This document shows, one piece after another, positions 31,680 through 43,980 of a stretch of 64,000 nucleotides of DNA; the first letter of the stretch is position 1; every line of letters begins with the position of its first letter. The DNA is taken from positions 75,100,252 through 75,164,251 of the forward strand of contig CM076193.1 of NCBI GenBank assembly GCA_038277395.1, given 5' to 3'. The position numbers were made by a program, and so were the translations under genes. The stretch comes from Dryocosmus kuriphilus (Eukaryota; Arthropoda; Insecta; Hymenoptera; Cynipidae). The notes under the pieces were generated by a model, which made no database searches, had not been told where the DNA came from, and saw nothing but the letters and a program-made list of their open reading frames with translations.

Positions 31680-34253
31680 TTCTCATCTCAATGAGAAGGT
31701 ATTAGTTTTATGTGAAAACTGACTTTCGCGGATTTCATGAAATCTCCACGTTTCATGACCCCCTGAACCCGAAAAAAAAGGTTTTACGTTGGTGTCTGTC
31801 TGTCGTTGTTGTCGTCGTTGTCGTCGTTGTCGTCGTTGTCGTCGTTGTCGGCGTTGTCGTCGTTGTTGTCGGCGTAGTCTGTGGACACGATAACTTTCGA
31901 AGGACTAATCGAATTGGATTTCGCTTTGGCACACTTCTTTAAAGTGTAAAAAGTAAGGACGAGTTCGTTAACCGGCCATTTTTGACCAACGGTTACGGTT
32001 TTATCGATCAAAAACGGTTTTCACAAAATCAAAAAATCCATTTTCCGGCTACACTATGAGAGATACAAAAAAAATGTAGTTAAGTAAAATTGTTCAGCTC
32101 AAAGAGATCTACAAACTTGCTCTTTATCATTTTTTTGATCAGACGCGTAGTTTTTGAGTTATTCGTGAAATATGTTAATTCGTATAAAAAAATCTACTTT
32201 TTCGCAAAAGTATGTGAGATACGTGAAAATATCAAGAAGAAGAATTATTCGCCTTCCAAGGACCTACAAATTCCCTTGAAACCATTTTTTGATACAACCC
32301 ATACTTTCTTCATTAAACGTATAAAACCGTTCTTTTCATCAAAAAATACATTACTATACAGTCAATAAAAAGTTATTAAAAGTTATTGAAAAATCTGCCC
32401 GCTACTCAGGCGCATTCTCATCACCTGTCTCGCGCTCACCAATCAATGAATTTATATCTAAAACGTAAATTTCTTCAATTTTTACACAGTTTGGCTGAAA
32501 AATGCAATTTTTTTATTATTACATTCTCATCTCAATGAGAAGGTATTAGTTTTATGTGAAAACTGACTTTCGCGGATTTCATGAAATCTCCACGTTTCAT
32601 GACCCCCTGAACCCGAAAAAAAAGGTTTTACGTTGGTGTCTGTCTGTCCTTGTTGTCGTCGTTGTCGTCGTTGTCGTCGTCGTTGTCGTCGTTGTCGTCG
32701 TTGTCGGCGTTGACGTCGTTGTTGTCGGCGTAGTCTGTGGACACGATAACTTTCGAAGGACTAATCGGATTGGATTGTGCTTTGGCACACTTCTTTAAAG
32801 TGTAAAAAGTAAGGACGAGTTCGTTAACCGGCCACTTTTGACCAACGGTTATGGTTTTATCGATCAAAAACGGTTTTCACAAAATCAAAAAATCCATTTT
32901 CCGGCTACACTATGAGAGATAAAAAAAAATGTAAGGAAGTAAAATTGTTCAGCTCAAAGAGATCTACGAACTTGCTTTCTATCATTTTTTTGATCAGACG
33001 CGTAGTTTTTGAGTTATTCGTGAAATATTTTAATTCGTATAAAAAAATCTACTTTTTCGCAAAACTATGCGAGATACGTGAAAATATTAAGAAGCAGAAT
33101 TATTCACCTTCCAAGGACCTACAAATTCCCTTTGCACCATTTTTTGATACAACCCATACTTTCTTCATTAAACGTATAAAAACCGTTCTTTTCATCAAAA
33201 AATACATTACTATACAGTCAATAAAAGTTATTTAAAGTTAATGAAAAATCTGCCCGCTACTCAGGCGCATTCTCATCACCTGTCTCGCGCTCACCAATCA
33301 ATGAATTTATATCTTAAACGTAAATTTCTTCATTTTTTACACAGTTTGGCTGAAAAATGCAATTTTCTTATTATTACCTTCTCATCTCAATGAGAAGGTA
33401 TTAGTTTTATGTGAAAACTGACTTTCGCGGATTTCATGAAATCTCCACGTTTCATGACCCCCTGAACCCGAAAAAAAAGGTTTTACGTTGGTGTCTGTCT
33501 GTCGTTGTTGTCGTCGTTGTCGTCGTTGTCGTCGCTGTTGTCGTCGTAGTCTGTGGACACGATAACTTTCGAAGGACTAATCGGATTGGATTGCGCTTTG
33601 GCACGCTTCTTTAAAGAGTAAAAAGTAAGGACGAGTTCGTTAACCGGCCACTTTTGACCAACGGTGTTTTATCGATCAAAAACGGTTTTCACAAAATCAA
33701 AAAATCCATTTTCCGGCTAAACTATGAGAGACACAAAAAAAAATGTAAGGAAGTAAAATTGTTCAGCTCAAAAAGATCTACAACTTTTGCCTCAAGCGTT
33801 TTTTGATAAAATGCAGGGTTTTTGTTTTAATCGATAAAACGTTATTAAAAATGAAAAATTTCAAATTTCCCGCCAAACTATGGAAGATACGGAAAAATAA
33901 TAATAAATAAAGCTGTTCGTCTCAAGAAGATCTACAAATTTGCTCTCTACCATTTTTTTGATCAGACGCGTAGTTTTTGAGTTATTCGTGAAATATGTTA
34001 TGAAATATAAAGCAAACCACTTTTCAGCAAAACTGTGCAAGATATGAGAAAATATTAACAAGCAGAATTGATCACCTTGGAAAGAGCTACAAAATTTATT
34101 CGTTAAGACTCATCGTTTTACTTTTAAGAATCGAAATCCTCTATTGTGAAAATTTGGAAAATCACAAAAAAACTTTACCAATGTACAATGTGTTTTAAAA
34201 AATGTAACTATCGAGCGCGAAGCGCGAGTGTCATGATGAGAATGTATTCCTTA
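31680..34253. repeat. Three tandem ~850-bp units with GTCGTT arrays
   Basis: Units begin at about 31680, 32524 and 33379 (periods 844 and 855), each with TTCTCATCTCAATGAGAAGG. Shared blocks follow in order: 'gcggatttcatgaaatctccacg', a (GTCGTT)n array (31800-31875, 32648-32712, 33503-33545), 'cacgataactttcgaaggac', 'gatcagacgcgtagtttttgag', and in units 1 and 2 'tctgcccgctactcaggcgcattctcatc'. The third unit is rearranged after 33735. The start is itself a palindrome, complete at the third copy: TACCTTCTCATctcaATGAGAAGGTA. Valine-run frames come from the hexamer and are not genes. Confidence 0.85.
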
Positions 34254-34490
34254 AGGGCGATAGAGTCTTAAGTAAAATAATTTCTTTTGGAATTTTTAAT
34301 TTAAAGGTTTATACGATCCATAAACACCGAGCGCGTAGCGCGAGGTGAATGATCTATCGAGCGCGAAGCGGGAGTCAAATGTCGAGCGCGAAGCGCGAGT
34401 GCCAACAGATGCGCGCCGTAGGCGCGTTCATACTTCGCGCGGAGCGCGGCGCGCGAAGCGCGCGATGAGAATGTGCCCGCGAAGCGGGCA
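34212..34490. repeat. Cluster of GC-rich short palindromes
   Basis: Seven GC-rich units in otherwise AT-rich DNA. CGAGCGCGAAGCGCGAG occurs at 34212 and 34383, with variants at 34328 (GTAG centre) and 34358. Then come GCGCGCCGTAGGCGCG (34411), TTCGCGCGGAGCGCGGCGCG followed by CGAAGCGCGCG (34434-34464), and TGCCCGCGAAGCGGGCA (34474-34490). Most are stem-GAA-stem or stem-GTA-stem. The last, with its flank GATGAGAATGTGCCCGC, is related in inverted orientation to the unit ends at 32386-32425 and 33247-33285. Confidence 0.8.
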
Positions 34491-34495
34491 GATTT

Positions 34496-35291
34496 TTTTA
34501 TATATATACATATATATGTTATAATAATCATTATATAACGCTATTCATGATTAATTAATTAAATAATTTCCTTTATTTTCCAATCCTACGTATATTATTT
34601 ACTGAGATTGATGAAATTATCCATTTTCTACAGAAATTATTTTCCCATAATGTCACAAACAAATAAATTTAACTGTGTCTTTTCATCCAACTACAGAGAT
34701 TATAAACATTAATATTTATAATGTTTATTATAAAGAAACTCTCCATCGTACACTAATTTTAAACCAAGAAAACAGCAAACTAAGTAAGTGATGAAATAAT
34801 GACGAAAACAATCAACCAAATTTGAGGTCAGAATAAACATTGAAATTTTTCCTACTCACTTAAAGTATTATAAAATCAATTTCGCTAAACTTCATATTCA
34901 AAATTGGAAGCGATGATTTCTGAAAACTATGTCATTCACTTCTACACTATGTCTATTGATTAGTGAATGGCATACGTGTTAAAAATACTTTTTCTTTTAC
35001 CCGAACTGAGGTGGAATGCAAATTATCAAAACACTGACAGAAAATGGCGCGCGGGAACCATCTGGCAACTGGGCAGCGGGAACAGACCTTGTGGAGTGGG
35101 AGGCTGTTCAACTACTATAGTCTAAAGCGCGCGCAATTTAAGATATGATTATCTTTTATTATTTGCAAATTAACAATAACAAATAATTAACAATAAAAAA
35201 TGTAATGAACTAAATAGAAACAAATTAAAAAATAATATAAAAATTGAAACAAAATTAAATATATTAAGCTGTTTTTAAACGATAATATATC

Positions 35292-35326
<35 letters not shown>

Positions 35327-35580
35327 TTTATATAATATATATTTTTGTCCAAATGACTTTAATTTTTTTTCTAAATTCTTTTTTTTGAAAAATTAACTAA
35401 AATTTTTTGTTTTTTACATTAATTTTTCATGAACTTATAAGTTGAAGAGAAAAAATTAATTTAAAAAAAAAAGTTTAGAAAGCAATTTTTTTAGTTTTTT
35501 AAAAATGGTTTAAGACTTACATAATAATCAATTACATAAGTTTATAACTTAAAGAAATAAATTTTAGAAAGTCGCTCTTA
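34496..35580. other. AT-rich spacer with (TA)n tract
   Basis: No coding frame. A (TA)n-type tract lies at about 35285-35345, and long poly-A/T stretches follow to 35520. Confidence 0.55.
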
Positions 35581-35589
35581 TAGTGACTG

Positions 35590-36745
35590 CGCCCTGTGCG
35601 TCGCATTGTCTCGACATTGCGTGATGTCACACCTGATGGCGAAATGCGACTCATAACACTCGCAGCTGTGCGTTCATTACTACGCGTTGGCGATATCGCC
35701 GCGTTCTCGCACGCACAACGTGAGAATCATGTAGTGCAGATGACGTGCGTCGCACGATTGTTATCTGTGAGGGTGGTATGGGGGTTATCACTCCTAGGAT
35801 GGTGGACTCAACTGCGATCGGAACAGGATCTCTAACGTGCGAACTTTCTTAAAACTATCATGGCTCAGTTCCAAGAACAACCAACTACAATAAAATATCT
35901 TAAGGCGGGAACTCTGAACGCGCGTAGTCTAAATACTGGCAGATTTAGCGAACTCATTGAGATAGCAAAGAGATACGATATTGATATAATAGTACTCCAA
36001 GAAACCTGCTGATCGGGCGAGTACGCATCAATCTCCTTGACAACTAAACTTTTTACTATGAGGGAGCTAAAGGGCGCAAACTGGGGACCGGGTTTCTTAT
36101 TATTAAACGAATTTCGCAAGCGTTTATCGATATGCAATTCATTAACGATCGGTTATCATATATTGTACTAAAGGGTAATTTCTGCAAACAGGTTCTAATT
36201 AACGTGCACTGCCCTACCGAGGACAAAGATGAAGATACTAAAGATCTTTTTTACGAAACAATCGAACAAGTTTTTGACAAGTTCTCGAAGTTTGACGCAA
36301 AAATAGTATTGGGAGACTTCGACGTGAACATTAGAAAAGAACCGATGTACAGGCCTACAATAGGGTCAGAAAGCTTGCATGACGTCAGTAATGATAATGG
36401 GACTAGAGTAATAAACTTTGCAGCTTCAAAGAATCTGATTGTGAAAAGCACATACTTCATGCATAAAAATATACATAAGGCCACCTGGACATCACCAGAT
36501 GGTATCACTCACAATCAGAATGATCACGTTTTAATTGACAGAAGACGTCATACAAACATTCTTGATGCAAGATCGTACAGGAGGGCGGATTTAAATTCAG
36601 ACCTCTTCCTCGTGATAGTAAAACTAAGATCTAGACTAGCGTTAAATAATGAAAATAGCCCCCCAAAGCCAACACTACGTTTTAATATAGATAAGTTTAA
36701 AACATCAACACAAACACTGAATTATCAAGAAGAGATTTCTAATAG
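35590..36745 (+). pseudogene. RTE-like LINE, 5' leader and endonuclease
   Basis: From the ATG at 35860 the frame reads MAQFQEQPTTIKYLKAGTLN, ARSLNTGRFSELIEIAKRYD and IDIIVLQETC, then TGA at 36010-36012. In a second frame: GTGFLIIKRISQAFIDM, LINVHCPTEDKDEDTKDLF, KIVLGDFDVNI and NDHVLIDRRRHTNILDARS, then ADLNSDLFLVIVKLRSRLA. This is an AP-type endonuclease that would nick target DNA. The usual GDFN and SDH motifs here read GDFD and SDL, so a catalytic His is lost. BEL element D cuts the frame after SNS at 36745, and the LINE resumes at 44670. About 270 GC-rich bases before the ATG are probably its 5' leader. Confidence 0.82.
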
Positions 36746-37425
36746 TGTTACGTCGTAACTTAGCAGCCGAAACTATCGGTTATAATTCTTTCGATTTAAC
36801 GCGGGAATTTTAAAATAAGTTTAGAGTATATACAAGAGTGAGAGAGAAAGGAGTGTGTGAGCCGATCGATCGGGGCTGGTGTCACGGCCCTGCACGGGGA
36901 GTCGTGTTAGATCTTTGGTCCGAGCGATATCTCGGTACATGCGGTCTGAGTCAAAACTCAGTTCTTTGAACAAGTCTCAAAGACTTTTTGGTCCACGCGG
37001 AGCTCCCGTGCGTCTTCGTCAGGTTCCTGGTGCATCATTCAGATCATCACGGTTCTTCATTTCAAATTATCTATCGGACGGTTAAACGCGAAGAGTGCGC
37101 CAGTGACACCAACGCCACGCCGGTATGAAAGTGTTTGGTTAGTGTTGTGTATAGTGATTTTTTGTCAATTTCAATTTATTTTTCAATAAAAAGGGTTTTT
37201 TATGCCGTAATAGGCTTTTTTTCTCCTCAAATTGGTGTTTTTCAATTAAAGACCTTAAGTTTTTCCGTTTCAGGTGTTAGCTTAAATGGGATATTAATTC
37301 AATAGGGAACAAGTGATGATAAATAAAGGATAAAGTTCATTTTGTTAGGATTACAAAGTAAAATAAAACTGAGTTATCGAGCCACCTACGGCAAGATAAT
37401 TGGGATTCATTTCTGGATCAAAACA
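36746..37425 (+). repeat. 5' LTR of BEL element D
   Basis: 680 bp from TGTTACGTCGTAACTT to GATCAAAACA. CAATAAAAAG near 37183 is the likely poly-A signal. It is followed by a TTTTTATGCCG..AGGC block also present in element C LTRs. The small frame at 36879-37085 recurs in the other LTR and is not a gene. Confidence 0.95.
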
Positions 37426-37443
37426 TGGTGCCTCCTGTGAGGT
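37426..37443 (+). other. Primer-binding site, BEL element D
   Basis: TGGTGCCTCCTGTGAGGT begins at the first base after the LTR. Conserved in element C. Confidence 0.8.
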
Positions 37444-38333
37444 TTTGAACTTCATTGCCTCAGATTTTGCAAAATAAAATCATAGTGTTCAACAAGTGAA
37501 AACTGAAGCGCGTTGGTGTCACGCGAGTGCTCGGATCGTGTCGCGGTGCTGCGCGCTACAACATATCCCTCCGCCACTGCGCGTTGAAGGAACTGCTTTC
37601 GCAGCCATCGCTTCATTTTTTCGTGTGATACGAGTCAAACTCATGGAACCACGATTTTTCGCCAACTCTCGCAAGTCGCTCCCATCCAGGAACATCTCAG
37701 CGCTCAGAAGGTCATCGATCATCGCAAGAAAAAGATAAGTGTTTTAATTTCATGGAAATCATATATGTTTCATAATTTGAATTGATTTATGCCAAAATAT
37801 CACATGTAAATTTCGTACCTTATAATCACGCCATTAGGCGACGCCGAGACACAAGTGCGGGGGTGTGTTCTCACGTGTTTTTAAGTATTGTAAAGTCGGT
37901 TATTTTACTTTCTTTTTGATTAAAATCTAGGGTAATTTCAAATTCTTTGTGCTTATTTTGAATGAAGAATTAAAATCAGTGTTCAGTTTTCTTGAAAACT
38001 TTTGTTTACGCATTTCTCAAATACCTTTTCGGGTCACTTTTTTTGCGTTGTGCTTTTCGTTTTCTGTCATTTTCTGATGTTAAAGCTTAAAATCAAAACC
38101 GGAAATACTACTGCGATATTGCTAGAGCATTTCTAGATAAAGGTCAAAGGGCAATTTCTTTAAAATATGTTCGGATTCATTTAATAATTTTTTAATTTAC
38201 GAAATCGCATTTTTTCGATAAACGCAAAATTCAAATGTGTTCATAACCTGAAAGTCCTCCCAACAAAAACCAATTTTACATACATGAAAGTAGGGGTTTC
38301 TTCGTTTGCGTCGCCACCACTCGAGACAACAAA

Positions 38334-38375
<42 letters not shown>

Positions 38376-38453
38376 CTATTTGCGTCTTACTAAAACATTT
38401 CGACCATCGCTTCAACAGAAAATAAGAAAAAACGCGTTGCGCACATCGTACAA
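37444..38453 (+). other. Leader of BEL element D with A37 tract
   Basis: About 1 kb between the primer site and gag. A frame at 37496-37738 has no recognisable features. A run of 37 A lies at 38337-38373. Confidence 0.5.
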
Positions 38454-39571
38454 AGGGGGGTCTCTTTAGAAAAAGCTATCGCGAACCTACAAGCATATTT
38501 AGACAGTCCCACGTGTAACGTTACTAACGCGTGGTTACGATTGACCAGTATTGATGGGGTTTTCAAAGAATACGCAAGTTTAAATGACGAATTAGCAATT
38601 TAAAAATCTGATCACCCTCGGCTTGCATCGTTTCCCGAAATAGAAATCAATTACTATAATATTGCGACATTAGTAACCGAAAACAAAACGCGATCACTGC
38701 GGCTAGTTCAACATCGAATACAAGTAATATAACAATTTCCGAACGACAGGATCGTCCCAAACTACCAACGGTACAAATCCCTAAATTTAATGGAGAATAT
38801 AAACAATGGGTAGCGTGGAAGCATGGCTTCGAGAATATCGTACATTGTCGGTCTGATTTAAGTAACTACGTCAAACACACGCAACTAATTAATTCATTAT
38901 CGGGAACTGCCGCTAAGAAAATCGTCGCGTTCCCTCCCAGTGATGAAAATTATCCAAAGGCTTGGGAAGCTTTATGCGACGCGTTCGATCAAAAACGCAT
39001 AATAGTGACCGAGCATTTGGACGCGATTTTAGAACTTCCGGTCGTGACTAGGGCTAACCCCGACGAGTTGTCACTTCTTATAGACGAAACAAAACAACAC
39101 GTTAGCATGCTCAAAGAAATCAAGCTCGGGCTCGACCCTTTCAGCGAGCAAATGATATTACGAATTTTAGAAAAACGTCTCCCGCCGGGAATTTTAACAA
39201 AATGGCACGAGCGCCTGGACGGAAACGAGCTTCCGAGTTTGGCTGAATTGTACAAATTCATTCAGTCAAGCGTCTTCAGACTTAGAGCATTGGATAGGGT
39301 TGTCTCGGGTGGTCGCGGTGCGGCGGGGAAACGGGTGGGAGATCAGAGCAGCCAACCTTTTTCCAAGGCAAGAAAGATGGAAGGAAGGTCGTTTGTGACT
39401 GCAGCTCATTTCTCGAATAATCCTATCTGTTGTAAGTGCGGTGAAAATCATCGTATCTACCAATGTCCAAGTTTCGAAAAACTCAAGCAGGCGGATCGTT
39501 GGCAGGTCATTAAAGTTAATGGTCTTTGCAAGAATTGCTTGGGAAAACACAAACCCCCCGTGTCCAAGTAA
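38454..39571 (+). pseudogene. gag: Gag, BEL element D
   Basis: The frame reads EKAIANLQAYLDSPTCNVTN, then a stop at 38600-38602 and a shift near 38695. It continues with PKLPTVQIPKFNGEYKQWVA, WKHGFENIVHCRSDLSNYVK and EHLDAILELPVVTRANPDEL. This is the DUF1759-type gag core of BEL/Pao elements. A zinc-knuckle region follows: CCKCGENHRIYQCPSFEKL and VNGLCKNCLGKH. The nucleocapsid tail goes on in another frame (CKKCNRDRNTMLH near 39585-39620). The protein would form the particle and bind RNA. The stop, the shift and the frame change at 39571 break it. A frame change after the knuckle could be natural in this family, but I see no slippery site I trust. Confidence 0.82.
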
Positions 39572-39759
39572 AGCTCGTTGCAAAAAATGCAACCGTGATC
39601 GTAACACCATGTTACACGTAGACAAGACCCCGTTTACTCAAAAATCGGAAAACTCCCAAAAAAGGGGGGAATTAATAGTTTTCAGGACCTTCTAAGCCAC
39701 AAGCATGACTAGCCAGTCACACTTACGCGTCGGGTATATTCCCTTCCGATTCCCAACTA

Positions 39760-41244
39760 ATGACAACTGCTGTTTTAAAAATTCAAAACAAGCTAGGAAA
39801 CTGTTTCACTGCTAGGGCATTACTCGATTCATGTTCCACAGTTAATTTAATTACTCAAAGTTTTGCAAATTCACTTCACCTAACTAAACACACTTGTTCA
39901 ATTAATATCGGCGCTGTGAACGGATTGTGCACAGTGTCTAATGATTATATTAAAGCTACTTTTCAGTCAATGCAAACTAGTTTTAAACGAGAACTTAATT
40001 TTTTGATCGTTCCGAAAATTGCTGATTTGGTCCCCAGTGAAACATTTCCTCGAAACTCTTTTGATATCCCGAAAAATCTACAACTAGCGGACCCGCAATT
40101 TCATGTTCTCAAATCGGTAGACATTTTGTTAGCAGCTGGCACTACCCTTTCAATGCTATCTATAGGTCAGATAAAATTGCGTTATCAAAATTCCGAAATC
40201 ATTCTCCAAAAAACAGTTTTAGGCTGGGTAGTTGCGGGAGGATCAGATTTTCTAAAATCCCCAAAGCAAGGAACCTGCAATCTGGTCAAGCTTGACAAAC
40301 TAATTGAACGATTCTGGACGATCGAAGATTTCGACCATGAACCTGTCAAGTCACGTGATGAGATTGCTTGTGAACAACATTACGTTGATCACACCACTAG
40401 GGATGAAACGGGAAGACACATAGTACGACTCCCCTTCCGTGATAGTAAATTTCGACTCGGTGAATCACGCATTCAAGCGTTGAGAAGGTTCCATTCGCTC
40501 GAAAGAAAATTCGAATCAAATCCCCAACTTAAATCAGAATATTATAGAGTACTTGAAGAGTACATTTCTCTAGGACACATGACCCTTTGTGACGAAACAC
40601 AAGACGGGTATTATCTTCCTCATCACGCGGTGATCAAAACTTCTAGTGAGACCACTAAGGTCCGAGTTGTGTTCGATGCTTCGGCAAAAACGTCCACAAA
40701 TATTTCTCTAAATCAAGTCCTTTTAATCGGTCCCACTATTCAAAATACTATCTTCGAACAAGTCCTTCGGTTTCGTGTGCATAAGTTTGTGATAACAGCT
40801 GACATCGCAAAGATGTACAGGCAGGTCTTAGTTCATCCCGATGATAGAAAATTTCAAAAAATTTTATGGTACCATGATGGTAAAATTCGTACTTATCAGC
40901 TTAATACAGTAACGTTCGGGACCGCCTGTGCACCTTTTCTCGCGATTCGCACTTTACATCAACTCGTTCGTGACGAAGGTAAAGATTTTCCTCGCGCTAG
41001 TAGAATTCTTTTACGAGATTTTTACGTAGATGACCTTGTGTCCGGGGCAAATTCCATCCCAGAAATTCTAAGCCTTCGAAACGAAATGATCGAGTTGTTA
41101 GCGCGCGGTGGATTCGCGATTAAGCAATGGGCTTCTAATCATCCATCAATTTTGAACGACATTGGCAAAATAATTGTTAATTTAGATTGTGTAGTAAAAG
41201 AAAATCCGATTCAAAAGACACTCGGTGTTATCTGGGATTCATAA
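39760..41244 (+). pseudogene. pol: Protease and reverse transcriptase, BEL element D
   Basis: 494 codons without a break. Protease: ARALLDSCSTVNLITQSFAN (DSCS in place of DTG/DSG, near residues 22-25). RT: GHMTLCDETQDGYYLPHHAV, TTKVRVVFDASAKTS (fingers, residues about 300-315), VITADIAKMYRQVLVHPDD (motif A), TVTFGTACAPFLAIRTL (motif B) and the YVDD box near residue 424. The stop is a single TAA at 41242-41244 inside WDS*SD. Element C has CAG at that place (WDSQSD). The frame goes on unchanged after it, so this is one nonsense change. Confidence 0.9.
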
Positions 41245-42976
41245 AGCGATGTCTTAAAGTATTCGGTACGCGAGGTAGATGCTCACAGCACTTCTACAAA
41301 ACGAAAGCTTTTGTCAGAGATTGCAAAGATTTTCGACCCACTAGGATTGCTAGGTCCGGTCGGTCTTTATGCCAAGGTTTTGATTCAAGATTGTTGGAAA
41401 GCTCAGATCAAATGGGATGAGTCCCTTCCTCAGGAGATTCATTCCAAGTGGAAATCGTTTACTGAACAGCTCCCCATTTTACAGGATTTTTCCGTTCCGC
41501 GAAAATTTTTAGGCGAAAATCCAGTAGAGATTGAACTTCACGGTTTTTGTGACGCGTGCCTCCACGGATATGGAGCGACTCTTTACGTCCGATCAATCGA
41601 GGATAACGATAAAGTCACGGTTAGTTTGTTTTGTAGTAAATCTCGAGTAGCTCCGCTTACTGGTGTCAGTATTCCCAGATTGGAATTATATGCCGCATCA
41701 ATTCTCAAAAAACTTTATGTTGAGGCTAAGGCTCAGTTCGAAATCCCCATAAAAAAGGTCACTTTCTGGTCGGATTCTACCATTGTTCTCTGGTGGTTAA
41801 AAAAGGCCTCTCATCTTCTTAGAACTTTCGAGTCTAACCGAGTTTCAGATATCCAGTCTCTAGGAGATGAAGTCCAATGGAAACATATTAGATCCGAAGA
41901 CAATCCCGCCGATTCTCTATCTAGGGGACAACTTCCCAATGATTTCCTTAAAAACAAGCTTTGGCTTTCGGGTCCTAGGTGGCTGAGTAGGTCTGAAGGG
42001 GAATGGCCCATTTCAGTCGAGATTTACTCGGAAAGGCTCTCAGGTTTTAAAGAGGGTGTCTGTTTGTTGAATACATTTACTTGTAACTTCATTTGGTCGC
42101 GAGTTTCTTCATTCAAACGTCTCACGAGACTAGTAGCTTATTTCATACGTTGGAAAAATCTAAAATCCGAAAAAAATCGACCACTTTTATGTCAGGAACT
42201 GATTGACGCAGAACGTCGCTTGATAGCGATGATACAACGTGAAAGGTTTCGGGAGGAGATCAAGCTCCTCGCGACCGCTCGTGACGCGGTCCCCGGGGAG
42301 GTCACGGTTTCCTATCGCAAACCTACAAAGTTTGATGAGTTGAATCCTTTCTTAGACGAGCACGAGCTCATTCGTGTGGGAGGTCGATTGAAAAAACCAC
42401 AATTGATCTACAATCAAAAGCACCCTCTCTTGTTACCTGCCAAGCATCCTATTACTGATCTTATCATTCGAGAATGTCATGAAGACAACAAACACGTTGG
42501 CATCCAATCGACCCTTTACGCGTTAAGAGAAAAATTCTGGATTTTAAACGGGAAAAACCAAATTAGAAAAATTGTTCATCACTGCGTCGAATGCATTCGA
42601 CAAAGACCAAAATTGATGCAAGCTCAAATGGCTGTCTTGCCTGAAGTTAGGGTGACTGAAGCTCCTGCTTTCAGTCGCACCGGAGTAGATTTTTTTGGTC
42701 CCATTCTGATCAAAGAGAAAAAAGATCGCAATAGGAGCTTCCTTAAGACCTATGGTTGCGTCTTCGTTTGCATGGTTTCAAAGGCGGTACATATCGAGCT
42801 CTGCGACCGACCTCTCGACAGAGGGATTTTTAGCTGCCTTTCGTCGCTTCATTAGCCGAAGAGGTGTTCCGGAACACATGTATTCGGACAACGGCACAAA
42901 CTTCGTAGGGGCTAACAAGGAGCTGCGTGATATTTACGAGCTTCACGACACAGCTGAATTCAAGCAAGCGATATGA
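41245..42976 (+). pseudogene. pol: RNase H and integrase, BEL element D
   Basis: Same frame as RT up to about 42800. STKRKLLSEIAKIFDPLGLL, then RNase H motifs EIELHGFCDACLHGYGATLY, TFWSDSTIVLWWLKKASHLL and SEDNPADSLSRGQL. Integrase zinc domain HPLLLPAKHPITDLIIRECH with HHCVECIRQRP, and core SRTGVDFFGPILIKEKKDR. A one-base insertion near 42802 shifts the frame. DLSTEGFLAAFRRFISRRG and MYSDNGTNFVGANKEL follow, then a TGA at 42974-42976. Confidence 0.9.
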
Positions 42977-43587
42977 TTTTTCGCGACCTCAAAGAGAATT
43001 GAATGGCATTTTAATCCCCCTCTTTCTCCACATTTCGGTGGTCTCTGGGAGGCGGCGGTGAAGAGTTTCAAACATCACTTAAAGTGCGTCTTGAAAGACC
43101 ATAAGCTCACGTACGAACAAATTAACACACTATTGATCGAAATAGAAGCGATCCTGAATTCTCGGCCTTTGTATACTCTTTTTTCGCTGACCCTAATGAT
43201 CCTTTGGCCATAACTCCGGCACATTTACTCATTGGGCGACCGTTCAATTTCTTACCCGAAAACCCTCTTGTTTCAGTGCCTGACAGCAGACTATCAACCT
43301 ACAAATTCATTACCAAGGCCCGTCAGGACTTTTGGAAAACTTGGTATAAGGAATACCTAACCCAATTGCAGATTCGCCAAAAATGGCAAACTCAAACGGA
43401 CGAACTAAAAATTGGCTCTGTAGTTATCCTGATGGAGGAAAACTCTGGTTGTGCACGCTGGCCTCTGGGTGTCGTCATCGAGTTGTTTCCTGGGAGCGAC
43501 AACGTTGCGAGAGTGGCTTCCATCAAGACTGCAACTGGCGTTTACAAACGCAATATCACCCGACTGTGTCTCCTACCAACAGCGTAG
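42977..43587 (+). pseudogene. pol: Integrase end and DUF5641-type domain, BEL element D
   Basis: HFNPPLSPHFGGLWEAAVKS holds the last catalytic Glu. LLIEIEAILNSRPLYTL follows, then a one-base shift near 43185. The final frame (43204-43587) reads ITPAHLLIGRPFNFLPENPL, ARQDFWKTWYKEYLTQLQIR and CARWPLGVVIELFPGSDNVA, then GVYKRNITRLCLLPTA and a TAG. This is the standard BEL/Pao C-terminus. Confidence 0.9.
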
Positions 43588-43980
43588 TTTAAATTCTCGT
43601 CTATAAGACTAAAAAGATAGATTTGTTTAAAGCAAATTTTGTACATAATGTTTATTATTTCGTTCTTGTTTGTTCGTAATGTTGATTAATCTCATTTTAC
43701 ACACTGTACATATTGTAAATACGTTGATCTTTTAGGTTTATTCACAAGTTTGAAAGGCATGTGTGTGTTGTGATAAATTCACCAAAGTATTAGAACAGTC
43801 CCTCTAAAGGAAACTGATTCTACTTCGTTAATTTTTTGTTCACAGTTTATTATCTTTACGAGAATAGGGATTAGGAAATTTCTATTTTTGTTTCGCTCAT
43901 CTTTCGTTTATTAGGTTATATCTAACTCTGCTTCTTTCTTAGAATATTATTCAAATCATTCACAGCTTAGGCCGGGAATA
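43588..43980 (+). other. 3' non-coding region and polypurine tract, element D
   Basis: About 390 AT-rich bases without a frame, ending in TAGGCCGGGAATA (43968-43980), the purine-rich primer directly before the 3' LTR. Confidence 0.6.

Noticed and set aside
31712..33614. Frames with long valine or asparagine/aspartate runs
   Set aside because: Translations of the (GTCGTT)n microsatellite in the three tandem units.
36879..37085. 68-residue frame, repeated at 44111-44320
   Set aside because: It is inside both LTRs of BEL element D. The repetition comes from LTR duplication, not gene duplication.
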